The notes: a model not told the origin generated them from the sequence alone. Shown: positions 1 through 13,620, numbered from the stretch's first letter. The stretch: DNA of 64,000 nt from Homarus americanus (GCF_018991925.1 NW_024722158.1:5795723-5859722); one strand, 5' to 3'. Numbers and translations: made by a program.

Positions 1-1712
1 ATTTAATGTTGCTCTAAATCGGTTGATTGACTTATGAGACAATTATTCTGTTTATAGTCAGACCAGTTAATGTTGTTTTGGGGATACAGTTCATATTGTA
101 GTGATCTCTGTTTAGAAATCATTTCATTTTCTAAATTTGTGTAGCTGGGCTATGAAGGCTTGCATGGTGGGAAAGGCTTTGGAATGAGGAATACTGAAGG
201 TGAAAGAATACTTGAGTCTGGGATGGTATGCAACATGTTTGTGTTGAAGGGGCAATGGAGGCTGACCATGTGAGGCCTAGGTCAGGTGACACAGAAACCC
301 AGATTGTGGCTACATTTTTTCAGGAAATTAGAACAGGTTGTTGTTAAGGAAGCTATTGATTTGCGTGTGTGTGTGTGTGTATGTTACTTAAAGATGGAGA
401 GGAAGAAGGTGGATGTTCAAGAGGAAGTGTGGGGTGTGAGGAACTGAATGTGCGTTAAAGGGGCATTTTCTTTTGAGTTGAGGCTAGGGAAAAAGCCAGT
501 GACAGAGTGAGGGGCAGTGTGCTTAGATGCTGGGTCTTAATAAAGATGTCCGGGTTGGAGTGTGGTTGATAAGATTTGTGGCGGGGAATGATGAAGTGGA
601 GAGAGATAAAAAAGAAAAGAATATTGTGTGAGATGTGGAAGATGGGTGTAGCAAGTACAGTATGGGGCTAAGCTGAGATGGTTAGGCTTGTGGAGAGAAG
701 GAGAAGCTTGCTGGGTCAGAAGCATGAATGAATGGGAGGGGTTGGAGGCAAGAATGTGAGGAGGGGTTGTAGCAGAATGTTGGTGCTACTATAGTAACTG
801 GTATGTTTGTGCTTGGAATAATGAGGAACAATCTGAACAAGCTAGACAGAAAACAAAGAATGATTGAACACAAGAATTGAAATTTAATAGAATAATATCA
901 AATATTCTGAACTCGAGTTACTTTGTATTTTCATTAGTTCCAGTGATCGAGAGTCTTTTAGCGAATCAATGAAGATATAGTTGCAGTTTGTGGTCACAGA
1001 ATTACTGAAAATCTTAACCGGGTTAGAATATTTTGATGTTCGACAATTTCTCAATTTTTGTTTGTTCAGGTATTCCTTCGTATTCTCAGTACCGAAGCCT
1101 TGTCTTCCATAAAATACTCTATTTTATAATTACTGTATAAAAGTAAACAGTTATATTAGTAAATAATACAGTCATAAATAAATGTAAGAACTGTGATGTG
1201 AACTGATAATATGTAGATGATATTCCAGAAAGTGTAATAGATTCAGGATCATGTCTGGGGTCCTGCTGCCATCAGAAGATTAATCTATCCACCTACCTAA
1301 CTCAGGAGACTGATTCCTTTGTTCTGTGTTTCTCCCTTGTTTTGTTGTGTTGGTTGGCAGAAAAGGGGACCTATTGTGCGTTTTCCCAGCTGAAAAGTGC
1401 CTCCTCCTCAAGAGGTACTGCTGATTAGTGATGCAAATCTGTCTGATTTCATCCTGAAGTAATGATGTATTTCTAAATGAGTTTATTCATAATGGTTGGG
1501 ATGACGGTTCTGACGAGAAAGATATTTAATAATTATAAAGATACAAACATTTATTATTTCAAACATGAGCATGTGGGAAGTTTATCAAGTATTATACATG
1601 AATTAACTGTTAAACTCTGGTAGCAAATTGAGCTCTTTTCGAGGATGCATTTAATATATACTTATTTTACCCATAATAAGGCATGCTAAGACAAATTACA
1701 TATTAGTAATAC
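1..1712. other. intergenic, no gene seen
   Basis: A purine-rich plus strand (about 390-770) gives open frames on the minus strand that have Pro/Leu/His-rich, non-protein-like composition. The remainder is AT-rich with no splice-supported exon. Confidence 0.6.
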
Positions 1713-1919
1713 TACATTATGCAAAGCTAACATTTTAAAAGATCAGTACATTGAAATATTACGATGGTCAACAGAGGCGGGAAATATGACTCTTGGTAAT
1801 TTTTCCGCCTCTGCTGACAACTAGATGTAAACTGATCTGTCACACTCATCCATCAACTTTCAGATAATATTTCAATGTGATTCTGATATTATTTTGAAGG
1901 TTAGTTTTGCATAATGTGC
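1713..1919. mobile_element. foldback (MITE-like) element
   Basis: Two arms of about 90 nt are imperfect reverse complements. ACATTATGCAAAGCTAAC pairs with GTTAGTTTTGCATAATGT, CATTGAAATATTA pairs with TAATATTTCAATG, and CAGAGGCGG pairs with CCGCCTCTG. The loop is small. Confidence 0.65.
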
Positions 1920-2065
1920 TGTGAAAGAAGTCCAACTCAAAAATTTTGTCTTTAGTTCTCCAATGAGGGTTTTCTTATGGTTTACCAGTGTGGGCCATTA
2001 CACTTTGGAATATCATCATTTCATGATCTCACCTCACATTATTTATTTATTACTCTATTATTGTA

Positions 2066-2229
2066 TGTACAATTAAAGACAAAAGTCGTGTTCGGTTTTG
2101 TCCAAGATTAAATATAACTCGTGAAACGTTATAGAGCCCTACTACAAGGCAGAGCGCACAAAAGTTTAGCTCTTCGGCATATGTTATGACCAAATTTCAC
2201 GACACGAAGTTTTGTCTTTTCATTGTACA
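2066..2229. mobile_element. 164-bp TIR element (MITE)
   Basis: The ends are inverted: TGTACAATTAAAGACAAAAG on the left and, read inwards, TGTACAATGAAAAGACAAAA on the right, continuing to a shared CGTGT. No coding content. Confidence 0.65.
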
Positions 2230-2529
2230 TTTTAAAATATCTATATTTGCACAATAATTATGAATAGAATATTGTGTATGGCACCAAAAGCAACTTTTGA
2301 ACCACTCGGTAGTTTCAGATTCATTCCAAATTCAATCGTTTATATAAAAGAAAACATGAATTAAGCGAAAGTCCAAATCACTATCCGTTTTAACGGTACG
2401 TACTGTAGTGTAAATATCCCAGTAGACTGCAGCTGCACTGAAATGTCAGAGTTATTTTGATGTTTTAATGATTACTCCAAATATTTTTGTATTTATCTAT
2501 TAAGGTCTAGATGTGTATAGTAATATATT

Positions 2530-2705
2530 CAGAAGTCAAAAATATTCTAAGTCCAAAAATATTCTAAGTCCAAAAATGCATTGTTTATAAATATTCCAAG
2601 TTCAAAAAATATTCTAAGTCCAAAAATTCAGTCCAAAAAATATTCTAAGTCCAAAAATTCAGTTTAAAAAATATTCTAAGTCCAAAAATGCATTGTTTAT
2701 AAATA
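2530..2705 (+). repeat. degenerate ATTCTAAGTCCAAAAAT repeats
   Basis: The phrase AATATTCTAAGTCCAAAAAT or close variants recurs about seven times with irregular spacing, and GCATTGTTTATAAATAT occurs twice. Confidence 0.7.
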
Positions 2706-2835
2706 TGGCCAAAGTTATTCCTGGGTAAATTTCGAGTAATAATAAATTGTATGGTTTTAGGGGTATAAAATGCTTGCCATTTTCAAGAGCTCCAGCTTGG
2801 CACCTCTGTTTTTGTTTATCATCAGCCACAACAGA

Positions 2836-2907
2836 CTACCTGGACATGGGGAGAGTAACTGTGGGCCAGTGAGGTGCCTATGGATTATTCTCCCCATGTC
2901 CAGGTAG
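2836..2907. repeat. perfect 19-bp inverted repeat, 34-nt loop
   Basis: 2836-2854 (CTACCTGGACATGGGGAGA) is the exact reverse complement of 2889-2907. This forms a strong GC-containing hairpin. It could be a decayed element end or a structured RNA; nothing else identifies it. Confidence 0.7.
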
Positions 2908-3019
2908 ACCTTTGGGCTTGTATCCTCTTTTGTTGGTGAATGATAATTTGAAGAGGCTTTTCTCCTGGCACTCTTCCGATTATTTTTTACCAAATTTTTT
3001 CAATGCTACTCCTGGCAAT

Positions 3020-3350
3020 GGCAAACACTGCAATCGACTTAAGGGTAAAAAAAGGGAATTTTTGGGCCATTTTTTGCTCAAATTTGGCCATTTTTTCATA
3101 AAAAATGGCAATTTTTTCCATTTTTTGCTGTTTTTTCGCTATTTTTCTATAGTTTTTATACTTTTTTCATATATTTGTATAGTTTTTCATAATTTTTTTT
3201 TGTTTTTCATATTTTTTTACTTTTTTTCATATTGTTTTGTTATATTTTATATTCATATTTTATCTATTATATATTTAATTTATATATATATATATTTATT
3301 TTTTTCATTTGTATATTATTTTGTATACTGTACAAGATTTTTCTAATGCT
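3020..3350 (+). repeat. T-rich low-complexity tract
   Basis: Irregular runs of CATTTTTTG, CATATTTTTT and (TA)n. The long Phe-rich open frame across it is a composition artefact. Confidence 0.75.
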
Positions 3351-3507
3351 TTATAAAGTATTTTGCTTCAAAATCTGAAGCTGAACTTAATTTTCTGTAA
3401 AAGTTCAAAGCGTGAAAGCAGGGAAAAAGGTTAATGAATACTTGTAGTGACATTTAGACATTTATTAAAGTAGACTTAATGATATTAAAAAATTTTCTTC
3501 AGCACAG

Positions 3508-3668
3508 GGCAGAGGCCAGTCCAGGGTCAGTCCAAGGGCAGCAGCCAGCACAGGGTCAGTCCAGGGGCAGCGGACAGCACAGGGGCAGTCCAGGGGCAGC
3601 GGACAGCACAGGGGCAGTCCAAGGGCAGAGGCCAGCACAGGGGCAGCGGCCAGCACAGAGGCAGCCAC
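3508..3668 (+). repeat. GC-rich minisatellite (CAGCACAGGGGCAG)
   Basis: Variants of GGGGCAGCGGACAGCACA alternate with CAGTCCAGG. Roughly six imperfect units stand out in an AT-rich surround. Confidence 0.75.
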
Positions 3669-3669
3669 C

Positions 3670-6338
3670 ACAATGTTCAGAATAACATCTGTACAAAGTA
3701 AAGTTTAAAATTAATAATGATTTTTTAACCAGAAATATATTTTAAGTCTGGCAAAGACTAAATGTACTGTAGTGTTTTAGACAAATTCCCTTAACACTGA
3801 CCAAATGTACAGAACCCATTATATAAAAAAAAAAAATAAATTTGTTAATTACAATCCTTCACCTAATGATTCTTGATATACTGCCAAGAATCTGTACAAG
3901 TTAAGGATCATATTTACAAAACTATAAGCTATCACAACTTTCTTACATGCAAGTTTAGTTTAACCATAAGTTATTGACGAGTCACAACTACAATAAACCT
4001 GTATCTTTGGTTCATTGTTTTTATGTTCTTTTAATGACTACTTTAGGAATTTTTGTGAATAACTACTTTTCACTAAATTTACAACAATGAACTTCTTGCG
4101 AGTTGGCCAATCACATTTCTCGTAATATTCATATGATTCTACAACTGGGTACAGTACAGTATTGTATATTGAAAGTGAACATTGCTAAGTAGCAATTTAT
4201 TAGTGTACACACGGTAGGTAGGTAGGTAACTTTTCATGCACGTATTATTATTATTATACTGTACACAATTCCATCTACATTTCTGAATTTACCAAGTCAA
4301 GCATTAATGAGCAAAAATTATTTCTTTAGTTTCAAGTTTTGTATTAAACAATTTTGAAGTTGTAAAAAGTTAATTGTAAAAGTAAAGTTAATACAGTACT
4401 GTACCTGTGAAAGGTTTCAAGCAAGATATTTTCCAAGTACTAATTTATCCTAATACAGTATTGTATAACATCACCCTAAACTGAAGGTTTTATCCTCTAT
4501 GGAAGTACCACATTAATCCACTTAATTTAGTACAGTAATTGAAGAACTATCAAATACATTAGTGATGCACCATTAAGGATATTCACAGATAACCAGATTC
4601 AACACTCAATATTCTGCCGCCAGATTTAATGTTAATGCTATAATTTAGGTCAATTTTATCAAGCAGGTAAAACGGTTAAAGTCGCTATATTATATAATGT
4701 CTCGCCCATCCACAAATGCATCAACTTCAGTAAGAGCAGCTGGGTTTTAAATTACACAAGTGCAGCATTTAAGTCTACCCAACACAACACTAACAACTCA
4801 CTGATTGATGCCACTATTTACAGGTAAATAATTTAAAGGCTGTTGGTAGCTGCAACCATCCAGGAAGAATACCGTGTACAGTAGCTAAAAACTATCTGTG
4901 CATACTTTGTGGGAAACAATACCAGACCATGGTCGATAAATATTGGCATACGAGGGCTGTCACTAGTCGCACGTAAAATTTTGGAGCATATAGACCCCCA
5001 CCTGTACAGAGTTGTTTTAGCTACTGTACATTGTCTACATTAAATGTATACTTGTACCGTATAATAAAAAGTACCGACTAATGTTAATTAATGGCAACTT
5101 TTTTCTAGTGTTTAAGACTTATTGTGGAACATTTAATCATTATTTACTCATTCTCTAATAAAATATATTTAAAGGGAGTTTTATCTTTAATTGTTATCAA
5201 AAACTCCTCTCTAGCCTCGAAGACCTACTGTTTGTCATTCATTAGAAGTTAATACTGTACTGGGTCATTCTTAGTTCTAATTTGGATATTGGTAAATAAA
5301 ATATCTAATGTACTTCTAAGATGCCATAATATATAAAACAATCTTTCTCGTCAGCAACAGTCTTTACCAGATTATTTTTCTCTTCAGAATAAATAAAAGC
5401 TACTTTGTCTGACCTGATAATATATTCATTACCATATAATTAAGTACTGTAGACAGACCTGCCCAGAGGATACTGCCATGTTATCCATCACAAAACTACA
5501 GTATAATGAACGGCATCCGAGTGCGACATTTCCTTAAGTAAACAGACCATAAATGGTTTCCTAATTATGTATTTTGCCGTTAATAACATTTTACCGAGTA
5601 ATTTCTTGACCCAAAACAGATGGCAAAATGACATCAGCTAATAATTTGTTTACCAATACTAATTCCACAAAATATTAATATCTGCAATTCATATCAATTA
5701 GTTGGTGCATCCCTAATATTGTACTGTACTAATACTTTATTGACATTTACGAGTCAACTAGACAAGGTATCCATGGGTTACAATTACTGGACTTTGAGTT
5801 TAGTTTAGAAACTCCTGATATTACCTGGACTGGTGTTTCTGGTGCAGTGCAGTGCAGTAAGGGTCATTTCACCAGGTGAAAACTCCTGAGTGGATCCTCC
5901 ATCTTCAAGTCATCATCCTAGAATGAATAATTGTTACAACTCTGTAATAAACAATTAAATAGTATACCTACACTACTATTTTACAGTACATTACATGCTA
6001 CATCAATGCAGGTATCCCCCAATATACAAAACATGTCTGATAAACAATAGTTTCAACACATGTCTACACTACACAAGCAAACTATGAATAAACACCATTT
6101 TGATGCCACTTTTATCTGTGTATGAATAAAGTTTTTCCCTCACAGGAACATAACCCCAGTATACAAATTACTTCCACTTAATGAACACATTCCCAAGAAT
6201 AAAACTGTTGTATATCAAGGGACACCTGTCGACTAGTTTACTGAATAAATGAAGCATTACACAGCACAACTTAATATGAAAAGTGGAGAAAATGCAATGT
6301 TAAGCAACCTTATTTTACTGTAGCTCTACCTATTAGTA
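3670..6338. other. intergenic, no gene seen
   Basis: AT-rich sequence with frequent TACAGTA/TACTGTA words. A (GGTA)4 run lies near 4214. No conserved-looking frame or repeat boundary was recognised. Confidence 0.6.
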
Positions 6339-7782
6339 CAGGTTGTACCTCTCTAGTCCGGCAACCTCGGGACCTAACCGGTGCCGGACCATGGAAATTC
6401 ACCCTTTTCCCGGATAGATAGTGACTTGTGTTTATGCCTGGAAGCACTAGCACCACTTTCTCTGCATCATGGTCTCTTTGAAGACATATTGAAGGGTTAA
6501 ATGTCGTATAGTAGCTTCTCAAATTTCGCGAGTTTTTAATTCTTAACGTATTTTATTGGAACAAAAAAATAAATAAATAAAAATTTTGACGGCGGAAACT
6601 TGAATTTCGACAAGGTTTGAACGGCCCGCCAACGTGCAGACGACGTGCATAATCGTGTAAACGGCGTCATTTCTCTTATGTACAAAAGATTCATTATTGT
6701 TTATTACTGAATGTCTTTTTTATTGAATTAATGTTTATGTGTGCAAAATGAGCAATACAATTCATTAATAATACGTAGAATATAAAAACACACGAGGAAA
6801 TGACAGCATTGTTTTCGTTGATTACAAAGCCAGTGACTGACTGGTTCTACATATAAAACTGAAGAAAATAAGACCTTGGTTGTAGCTGTAGTAAAATTAA
6901 TATGGTTGTTTTAAGCAATGTTATTTAATGTTAATAAATGGAACAATAGAAGCAGCTAACGATAATGGTAAAGAAAAAGAGAGATCGCATATGTAAGTGA
7001 GCATGCGCACACGTGAAAACATATCGTCATTACTTTACATAAGAATATGAAAGCAACACTTATTTACTGTTCATATATATTTTAATTAATGTTTCTGAAT
7101 TTGTTTTTATTGAATCAATGTACGTGTGTGCAAAATTAACAATACAATTTATTAATAATACGTGGAATATTAGAGGAGACGAGACGGCTGCCGGCATTGT
7201 TTATGTTAAAGCTTACGAAACCAGTGACTGATTGGTTCTACATATAAAACTGAAGAAAATAAGACCCTGAGTTTAGCTGTAGTAAAATTAATGTAAAAAA
7301 TGAATATGGTTGCTTGAAGTACCTGTAATGTTATTTAATGTTAATAAATGGAACAATATAAGTAGCTAACCATTAATGGTAAAAAAAAAAGTGAGACTGC
7401 TCGTATGTAAGTGCGCACATGTGAAAATATATCGTCATTACTCTACATAAGAATATGAAAGCAACACTTATTTACTGCTCATATATATTGAAGGGTTAAA
7501 TGTTGTACTCTGTATAGACAAGCAGAGAGAGAGAGAGCAGCCGAACTGCCGGATGTAAACAAACCTTAATTTCCCGCGGCTTTTTTTTTTTAAGGGGATT
7601 AGCCCACCCGGGCATAGGTCACTGACCCACATTGGGGCCTGAGGGGCAAAAATTTAATACTCCTGTAATAATAATAATAATTCAGATAAAAAAAAAAAAA
7701 AAAAAAAACTTTTCTGGCTACCTATTGGACAAACTAAAATCGTTCCCGACCACAGAATGCCGGACTAGAGAGGTACAACCTG
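6339..7782. mobile_element. nonautonomous TIR element with internal tandem duplication
   Basis: The ends are near-perfect inverted repeats of about 25 bp beginning CAGGTTGTACCTCTCTAGTC, flanked by TA on both sides. The 1444-bp interior has no transposase. It contains two diverged copies of a roughly 380-bp unit (about 6700-7080 and 7084-7480), plus a GA tract at 7525-7540 and an AAT/poly-A stretch at 7665-7710. TA target sites and CAG ends fit a pogo/Tigger-type nonautonomous element. Confidence 0.8.
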
Positions 7783-10700
7783 TACAATCAGTGATAAGCT
7801 TGGCTACAGTGTATAACATAAACCCCTGACTATACTGGTTAACTGCCCCTACAATGTTTTATAGTACTAGATTATTGATGAACATAATGCAAGGTATGTT
7901 AGTGAAAAAGGTTTTACATTCAAAGAGCTGTTGGTAAGAGTAAGGCATAGCAACATTCAACACCTTCCTCCAAGTTCTTGTGAGAATGCTGCAACATTAA
8001 TAAACAAAAGTGACAATCAGTACCAAGTTCAAATTTTAAGGCCCTAACATTGACAATTACGAGTTATACTATCTCAACGACTACAATCCTCAACAGGGCG
8101 TCAACCCAGAACATCAATTAGTAATTCTTTACAACTACATAAAGTTCCTTGTAAATTTTAATAAAATATTAAAAAAACTAATTTCCACCATTTGTAACAA
8201 GTAAACCACATTCTCCACTACGTATAAAGTTTATATGGAATACAAGTATATTAATTGTACTGGGAACAACGTACTGGACAACTACACTGTAGATGCAAGC
8301 AAGTATGTCAAGAATGCCAAGGTTGATGCCAGTTACTGTGTGTAACTTAACGAGTGATCCAGTAACTGTATTAATGCTAGACAGGACCTTAGAGCTAGCC
8401 AGGTGAAGATACTTGTTGGTGGAAGAAGGATTTTGAATATGAATGGTGGAAAATTAAACTAAATGCAAGAGAATCCTTGTTGGCAGTATTTATAGGTAAC
8501 AGAATTGCAGTTAAACCAAGCCAGTTTGCAGGCATTAATACACAACAGCATTATGGGTGACTGGAGGAATGAAATTACACTGACTGTAATGCGGACACCA
8601 TGCTGAATAACAGCCAGTAAACTGTGATAAAATATACTGTATACTCCAGATCAAACCCACTGAGAAAGACCGAGTAAGACAGCCAATCTGATTCCTAATG
8701 AGGGCAATTCAAAGCCCCTAAAGCTTTCTACGTGTGGGCATATCAGACCCAAGACTAAGATAGTTACACACTCAGATCAGGGCAAGACGAGCATTTAAAT
8801 AGTGTTCACAATAGGATGCAAACCTTCATGTGGTTTGAGTGACAACAATGACATGTTCTCAGTGAAGTATTGAAAAAATTATCAAACTAAAGTTGATAAA
8901 ATTACATTTTCGGCCAATATGCCCTAGTAATTTATCCTGTGTATTCTGGAGTTAATAGATTTTGACCTTGAATTCCCGGGGGGTAACCATTTTAGAGATA
9001 CCCCTTAAGGTATGGGAAACCTTTAAAATTAATTTGACCATCTTTGCCCCCTGGTTGAAATCTCCAAATGAGATGTAAAGGTTGGGGATGGTTAAAACAG
9101 TCGGCCGTGTATTGGCCGAAACTAAACAATATGGGTACATAAAGTGATGGCGAGCTTCCAGTGTTAAAGAGTTATACAATGAGTTTTCTGAGCGCATATC
9201 TTTTTGTACAGATGCATAAACAAACAAAACGTCCCCCAATGACTGAAACGGGTGATGTGTGAATAATTACAGTACTGTATAGGTCACCGAGAGATTGGCA
9301 TATTGTGTTAAGTAAAGCCAATTGGTTCATGCTATTGTCCAGCTTATAGGCAGGCAAGGTGCGACTTAATACAAGTTAATAAACACATAATAGGGCATTA
9401 CTTAGTTTTGTGTTCCTAACTAGCAGACGCCACAGCTTAAGATTAATGACAATTCCAGAAAACTCCAGGTAATTTTTTTGCAGCGAGTTGTGAACGGTTG
9501 GAACAATCTATCGTGACGGCACCGAGTGTGAGCTCTTTTGTGACTACAGCACAGTACTTGCCAACAGTGGGTAGTAGAGCCAGTACATGCCCACAGTGCA
9601 ACAGCCAATACATGCCCAGGACTTGCCAACAGTGTAACAGACAGTACATGTGCAGTACTTGCCAACAAGAGCCAGTACATACTCCGTAAATTTGCCAATA
9701 ATATCTAGATGCGTTCGACCGCCTCTTACCCCAGTGGCAAGTTTAAAGTGAAGCAGACTTGACATTTCACTATAGAACAAACTTTCTAACCTCAATAAAT
9801 ACGGTGGTGCTGCACTACCCACGCTGACGACCACTGATGCAGCAAACTGGTCTTTAACACAACAGTAACAGCCAATTGGATCCATCATCTGTAAGTAAAT
9901 GAAAAAAGCTTACGAGTAACATACTTTTAATACTTGTGTAAAATAATTCCTGAAACTTGAGACCCAAAATTCAAGTATGATCGTTACTTAAATAAAACTT
10001 TACTTAAATATTAACAGTCTTCACGGTGACCATAACTAAACCATATTTCATTAATTTAAATAAAAGAATAAGCCCAAAATAGTGAAGTATTCTCTATAGT
10101 AACTAGTCAATGTAATTGTTAACGGCCATTAACTTCTGCTTGTTCATTAACTCGAGCCTTGTGTATTTTCAAGTCTTTTAAAGGTACGTTTAGATTATTT
10201 CCATTTAAAATATATCACTTGGTACAAAAAACAAATAATAAATACATCGACCTTTACCACCGAAATAAATTAAAAATAAAACTTACCATATATTTCAAGA
10301 ACACCGGCCTTCTGGTCAAAGAGACGACCGGCAGCACCTCCCCCACAAAGTCTCCTCGTGAACTGCTCTTCTCTGGCCAATTGCCGCTCTGTATAGCCCC
10401 TCTTTCCTGAGTTGCCAACTCGGATTTTCAAATGTAGGCTCTTTCCGCCGAGGGCTGCCAACATTACTGATTTATTAACAATAATATAATACTAATTACT
10501 AACAATAATACAATACTAATTACTAACAATAATATAATATTTTTGAAATTAATTAAACTTTTAACTCAGGAAACCTTACGTGCAAAAATAGACCAACAAC
10601 CTCACCAACTACAATAATGGTAGTTACCGTACCTTACTGGGTGGTTACCGCTGATTTGAAATAGATAGATAGATAGATAGATAGACAGATAGATAGATAG

Positions 10701-11049
10701 ATAGATAGGCCGGTCAGTGGCGAAGAGGATAAAGAAAAATAATTTCTGTATTACACAATAATTAAAAAAGTAAAAAAGCTACCCATAAAAAATGTTTTCT
10801 CTTTTAACGCCATAAAAGAAAGAGTTTAAATAAAAATTTACAAGAATGAAATTACCCCTGCTGTTGGTTCGTCTCCTTCTCCCTGGCTGGATTTTCAACC
10901 TGAAGTGATTGCCCTCGGTGGACCTCTCCCGAAATCCCACGTGAACTCTGTTATTCTACGGAAATACCACCTCTCCAGGATCTCCCACTGGTCCCTGGGT
11001 AGGGTCGTCCTCTACACTGATGGCTGTTGACCCCGCGGTCAGGACGGGG
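7783..11049. other. intergenic, no gene seen
   Basis: Holds a short irregular tandem around CAGTACTTGCCAACAGTG (9550-9690), and open frames at 8952-9357 (minus) that match nothing I recognise. GTGGCGAAGAGGATAAA near 10717 recurs inverted at about 25870-25890. Confidence 0.55.
10663..10708 (+). repeat. (ATAG)n microsatellite
   Basis: About eleven ATAG units with one ACAG variant. Confidence 0.9.
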
Positions 11050-11525
11050 CTAATGTAGACAAATTAACATGGTTGTTTTAAGTTATGTTATTTAATGTTA
11101 ATAAATGGAAAAATGTAAGTAGCTAACAATTAATGGTAAAGAAAAAAGTGAGATGGCGTATGTATGTGAGCACATGTGTAAACATATTGTCATTACATAA
11201 GAATATGAAAGCAACACTTATTTACTGTTCATATATGTTTTAATTGTTTCTGAATTTCTTTTTGATTGAATTATTGTTTATGTGTGCAAAATGAACAATA
11301 CAATTCATTCATAATACGAAGAATATTAAAACACACGAGGAGTGAAGACGTCATTGTTTTTGTTTACAAAACCAGTGACATTGGTTCTACATATAAAACT
11401 GAATAAAATAAGACCCAGGTTGTAGCTTTAGTAAAATAAATGTAAAAAAATTAATATAGTTGTTTTAAGTAATGTTATTTAATGTTAATAAATGGAACAA
11501 TGGAACTAGCTAACAATTAATGTGG
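11050..11525 (+). repeat. third copy of the ~380-bp repeat found in the 6.3-kb element
   Basis: The sequence shares long words with 6700-7480, including TTTAATGTTAATAAATGG, AGAATATGAAAGCAACACTT and CTACATATAAAACTGAA. It covers about one and a quarter units, in the same orientation. No terminal CAGGTTGTACC ends flank it. Confidence 0.75.
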
Positions 11526-11765
11526 ATTTATGTTGGTGGTATTATGTTTGTTGGTGGGTGGGTTCAGGTTGGAGGGGTAGGGGTTTGGTTGAATTCAGGT
11601 GGGTCGGGGTGCATTTGGTTGGCTGAGTGAGTGGGTTGCGGTTGTTGGATGGGCGAGTTTGTGTGGGGTGCGTGGGTAGGTTAGATAGAGTGCATGGGTC
11701 AAATTGGGTAGATGGATGGGTTAGGTAGGATGTGTGGATTGGTGGGTTTGGGTGGGTCTATTAGG
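11525..11765 (+). repeat. G-rich degenerate GGGTGGGT/GGTT repeat
   Basis: Repeated short G-runs (GGGTGGGTT, GGAGGGGTAGGGG, GGGTCGGGGTG, GGGTGCGTGGGTAGG) lie on the plus strand, with potential for G-quadruplex folding. Confidence 0.6.
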
Positions 11766-12149
11766 TATAAAACATAAGTAGAAACAAATTTATAGTATAA
11801 AGTTTGCCTTATTGACAGATATTTTTTATTAGCCTTAAAGTTTTATGACCCTCCCGACAAGAAAGGTACCCGCACGGGCGATTATGACCTATTTATATAC
11901 AGTAAAACCATTCAGAAACTAATTCTAGAAGCACAAAAACATCTCATGTGCCATTTTCACTGTTTCAGATTATGAAGGTGCATACTGGATGCTGTTTTAG
12001 CTCTTTGTTATCACAAATTTACATGCAGACTGGTAGGAGGAGGCTGGGAGGTAGGAATAGGTACTACTGTATAATTATGTAGTATGAGGGAATATTGGTT
12101 GTCTGTGATGGATGGTGTTGGATTCTAACTACTAACGACTGGCGTTTAT

Positions 12150-13620
12150 TATTGCAGATGTGTGAGTCAAGAGGACTAGCCTGACAGGTAACAGAGTGAT
12201 TGAAAGAGTATTGTCATTAAAGCGACCAAAGAAAGTGTGAGAGGATCCACTGATTGTTGACTACAAGCGTGTCATTTGCCAGGCACAATCAGAAAAGGGA
12301 CTTTTGAAGGTACAGGTAAAATCAGTAACAAACCTTCGTGTGGCCATGACTGCTTGGCAGGATGAGACTTCAAGAAAGCTGCAAGATGACATAGCCAATG
12401 ACACATGGGTCACAGGAAAATACTGTAACCCAAATAGCATGGAAAATGCAGGAACCTTTACCCAACCAATGAAAAGAGCTATAAACTGGGAGGAAAAAGG
12501 AGTCTTGGAAAAAGAACACCAGACACTGCTGATCAAACCTCAAATAGCACACTTCCCAGGTCACCAGGCAGTGTATGCCATCATTTGATGCCAAGAACCC
12601 TTGTGTTATCTGCAATAATAGGTGGTTAAAGAACAAAGTGTCTATCAAAAGTAGCCAGGAAGCAATCCATGACCAGGCCAAAAATTTGGGCAGACAAAAT
12701 ATACTGCAATGACTGATTGGACAAGGGTATGATATGGTTGCCAATAATATTTGCTATCATGACCATGCATGATTGCCTTCAAAGCCACATGGGTATCCAC
12801 TGGTAGATCAGGACGTAGAAATCTCTGATGTTGCCTTTGGTTGTCTGGTGGAACAACTCCAGGTTCCACTCCCAGAAAGGCGTGGTTTTCTCGTCAGTTC
12901 CCTATGAGATCAGTCCAGAGAAAATCTTCGAGATCAAGGTCTGAAACTGCAGATGCGTACTGGTCAATCACTGAAGTGGAAATCGCAGCAAAGATACGGT
13001 GAGCACATCTCCGTCCTCAACCCGAGTGGTGGATCAGGTTTCATCTGTGCTTCATCCATTTCCCCGGTGATGTCCTTGAGAAATTAAGGCTGCTAGAAGC
13101 ACAAGCAAATGTGGATGAAAAAAAAGAAGCTCTGTGTCAAGCAGCCAGCTCAGAGCCGATATCAAGCTATGCAAGAAAAGGACAGACGATCCATCTCTCC
13201 AGCTGTTGAGAAGATGGTTCTATTGTCTGTCTTTAACCTCATAGCAATGGTCTTCTCTGACACAGTAGACACAAGGCAGCAGGTAAGTGGGACTCAGAGT
13301 AAAAGACGAGTGTTGGTTGATCAGATAATTATAGAAAAGGAACCGGTAGTGTCTCCACAACTTCTGCACCATGTGGCAGTGTCAACTCCTTAGGGAATTG
13401 CTATAGTTTACCATGTGTACAACCAAATACAAAACAATTCACTAATCACCCTGAACAGCAAACTTGGTCAAGGAATCTACTACGATAATCTGTAATGCCA
13501 GCTAACAAGGCAAAATGAGGCCAGCAAGTCGATGAGAATGAGGTATTTATCCCAGCCAGCTTGTGTCACAGCCATGGGATGCTGCATGTCTCTATGATGC
13601 CAACCTGTAAAAAGTACATG
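12150..13620 (+). pseudogene. decayed coding sequence of unknown family, probably mobile-element derived
   Basis: Plus-strand open pieces occur in shifting frames: ICQAQSEKGLLK and SVTNLRVAMTAWQDETS at 12260-12590, then KNPCVICNNRWLKNK near 12595 with a later NNICYHDHA, then KKEALCQAASSEPISSYARK near 13110-13180. Stops and frame changes are frequent. A CxxC followed by a distant YH pair hints at a zinc-binding module, but I do not recognise the family. No terminal repeats were found. Confidence 0.4.

Noticed and set aside
2912..3346. 144-residue open frame, very Phe-rich
   Set aside because: It translates a T-rich low-complexity tract; no protein-like composition.
3479..3685. QG-rich open frame
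   Set aside because: Translation of a GC-rich minisatellite.
8952..9357. 95- and 61-residue minus-strand frames
   Set aside because: Protein-like in parts, but with no recognised motif, splice partner or conserved neighbour; too little to call a gene.
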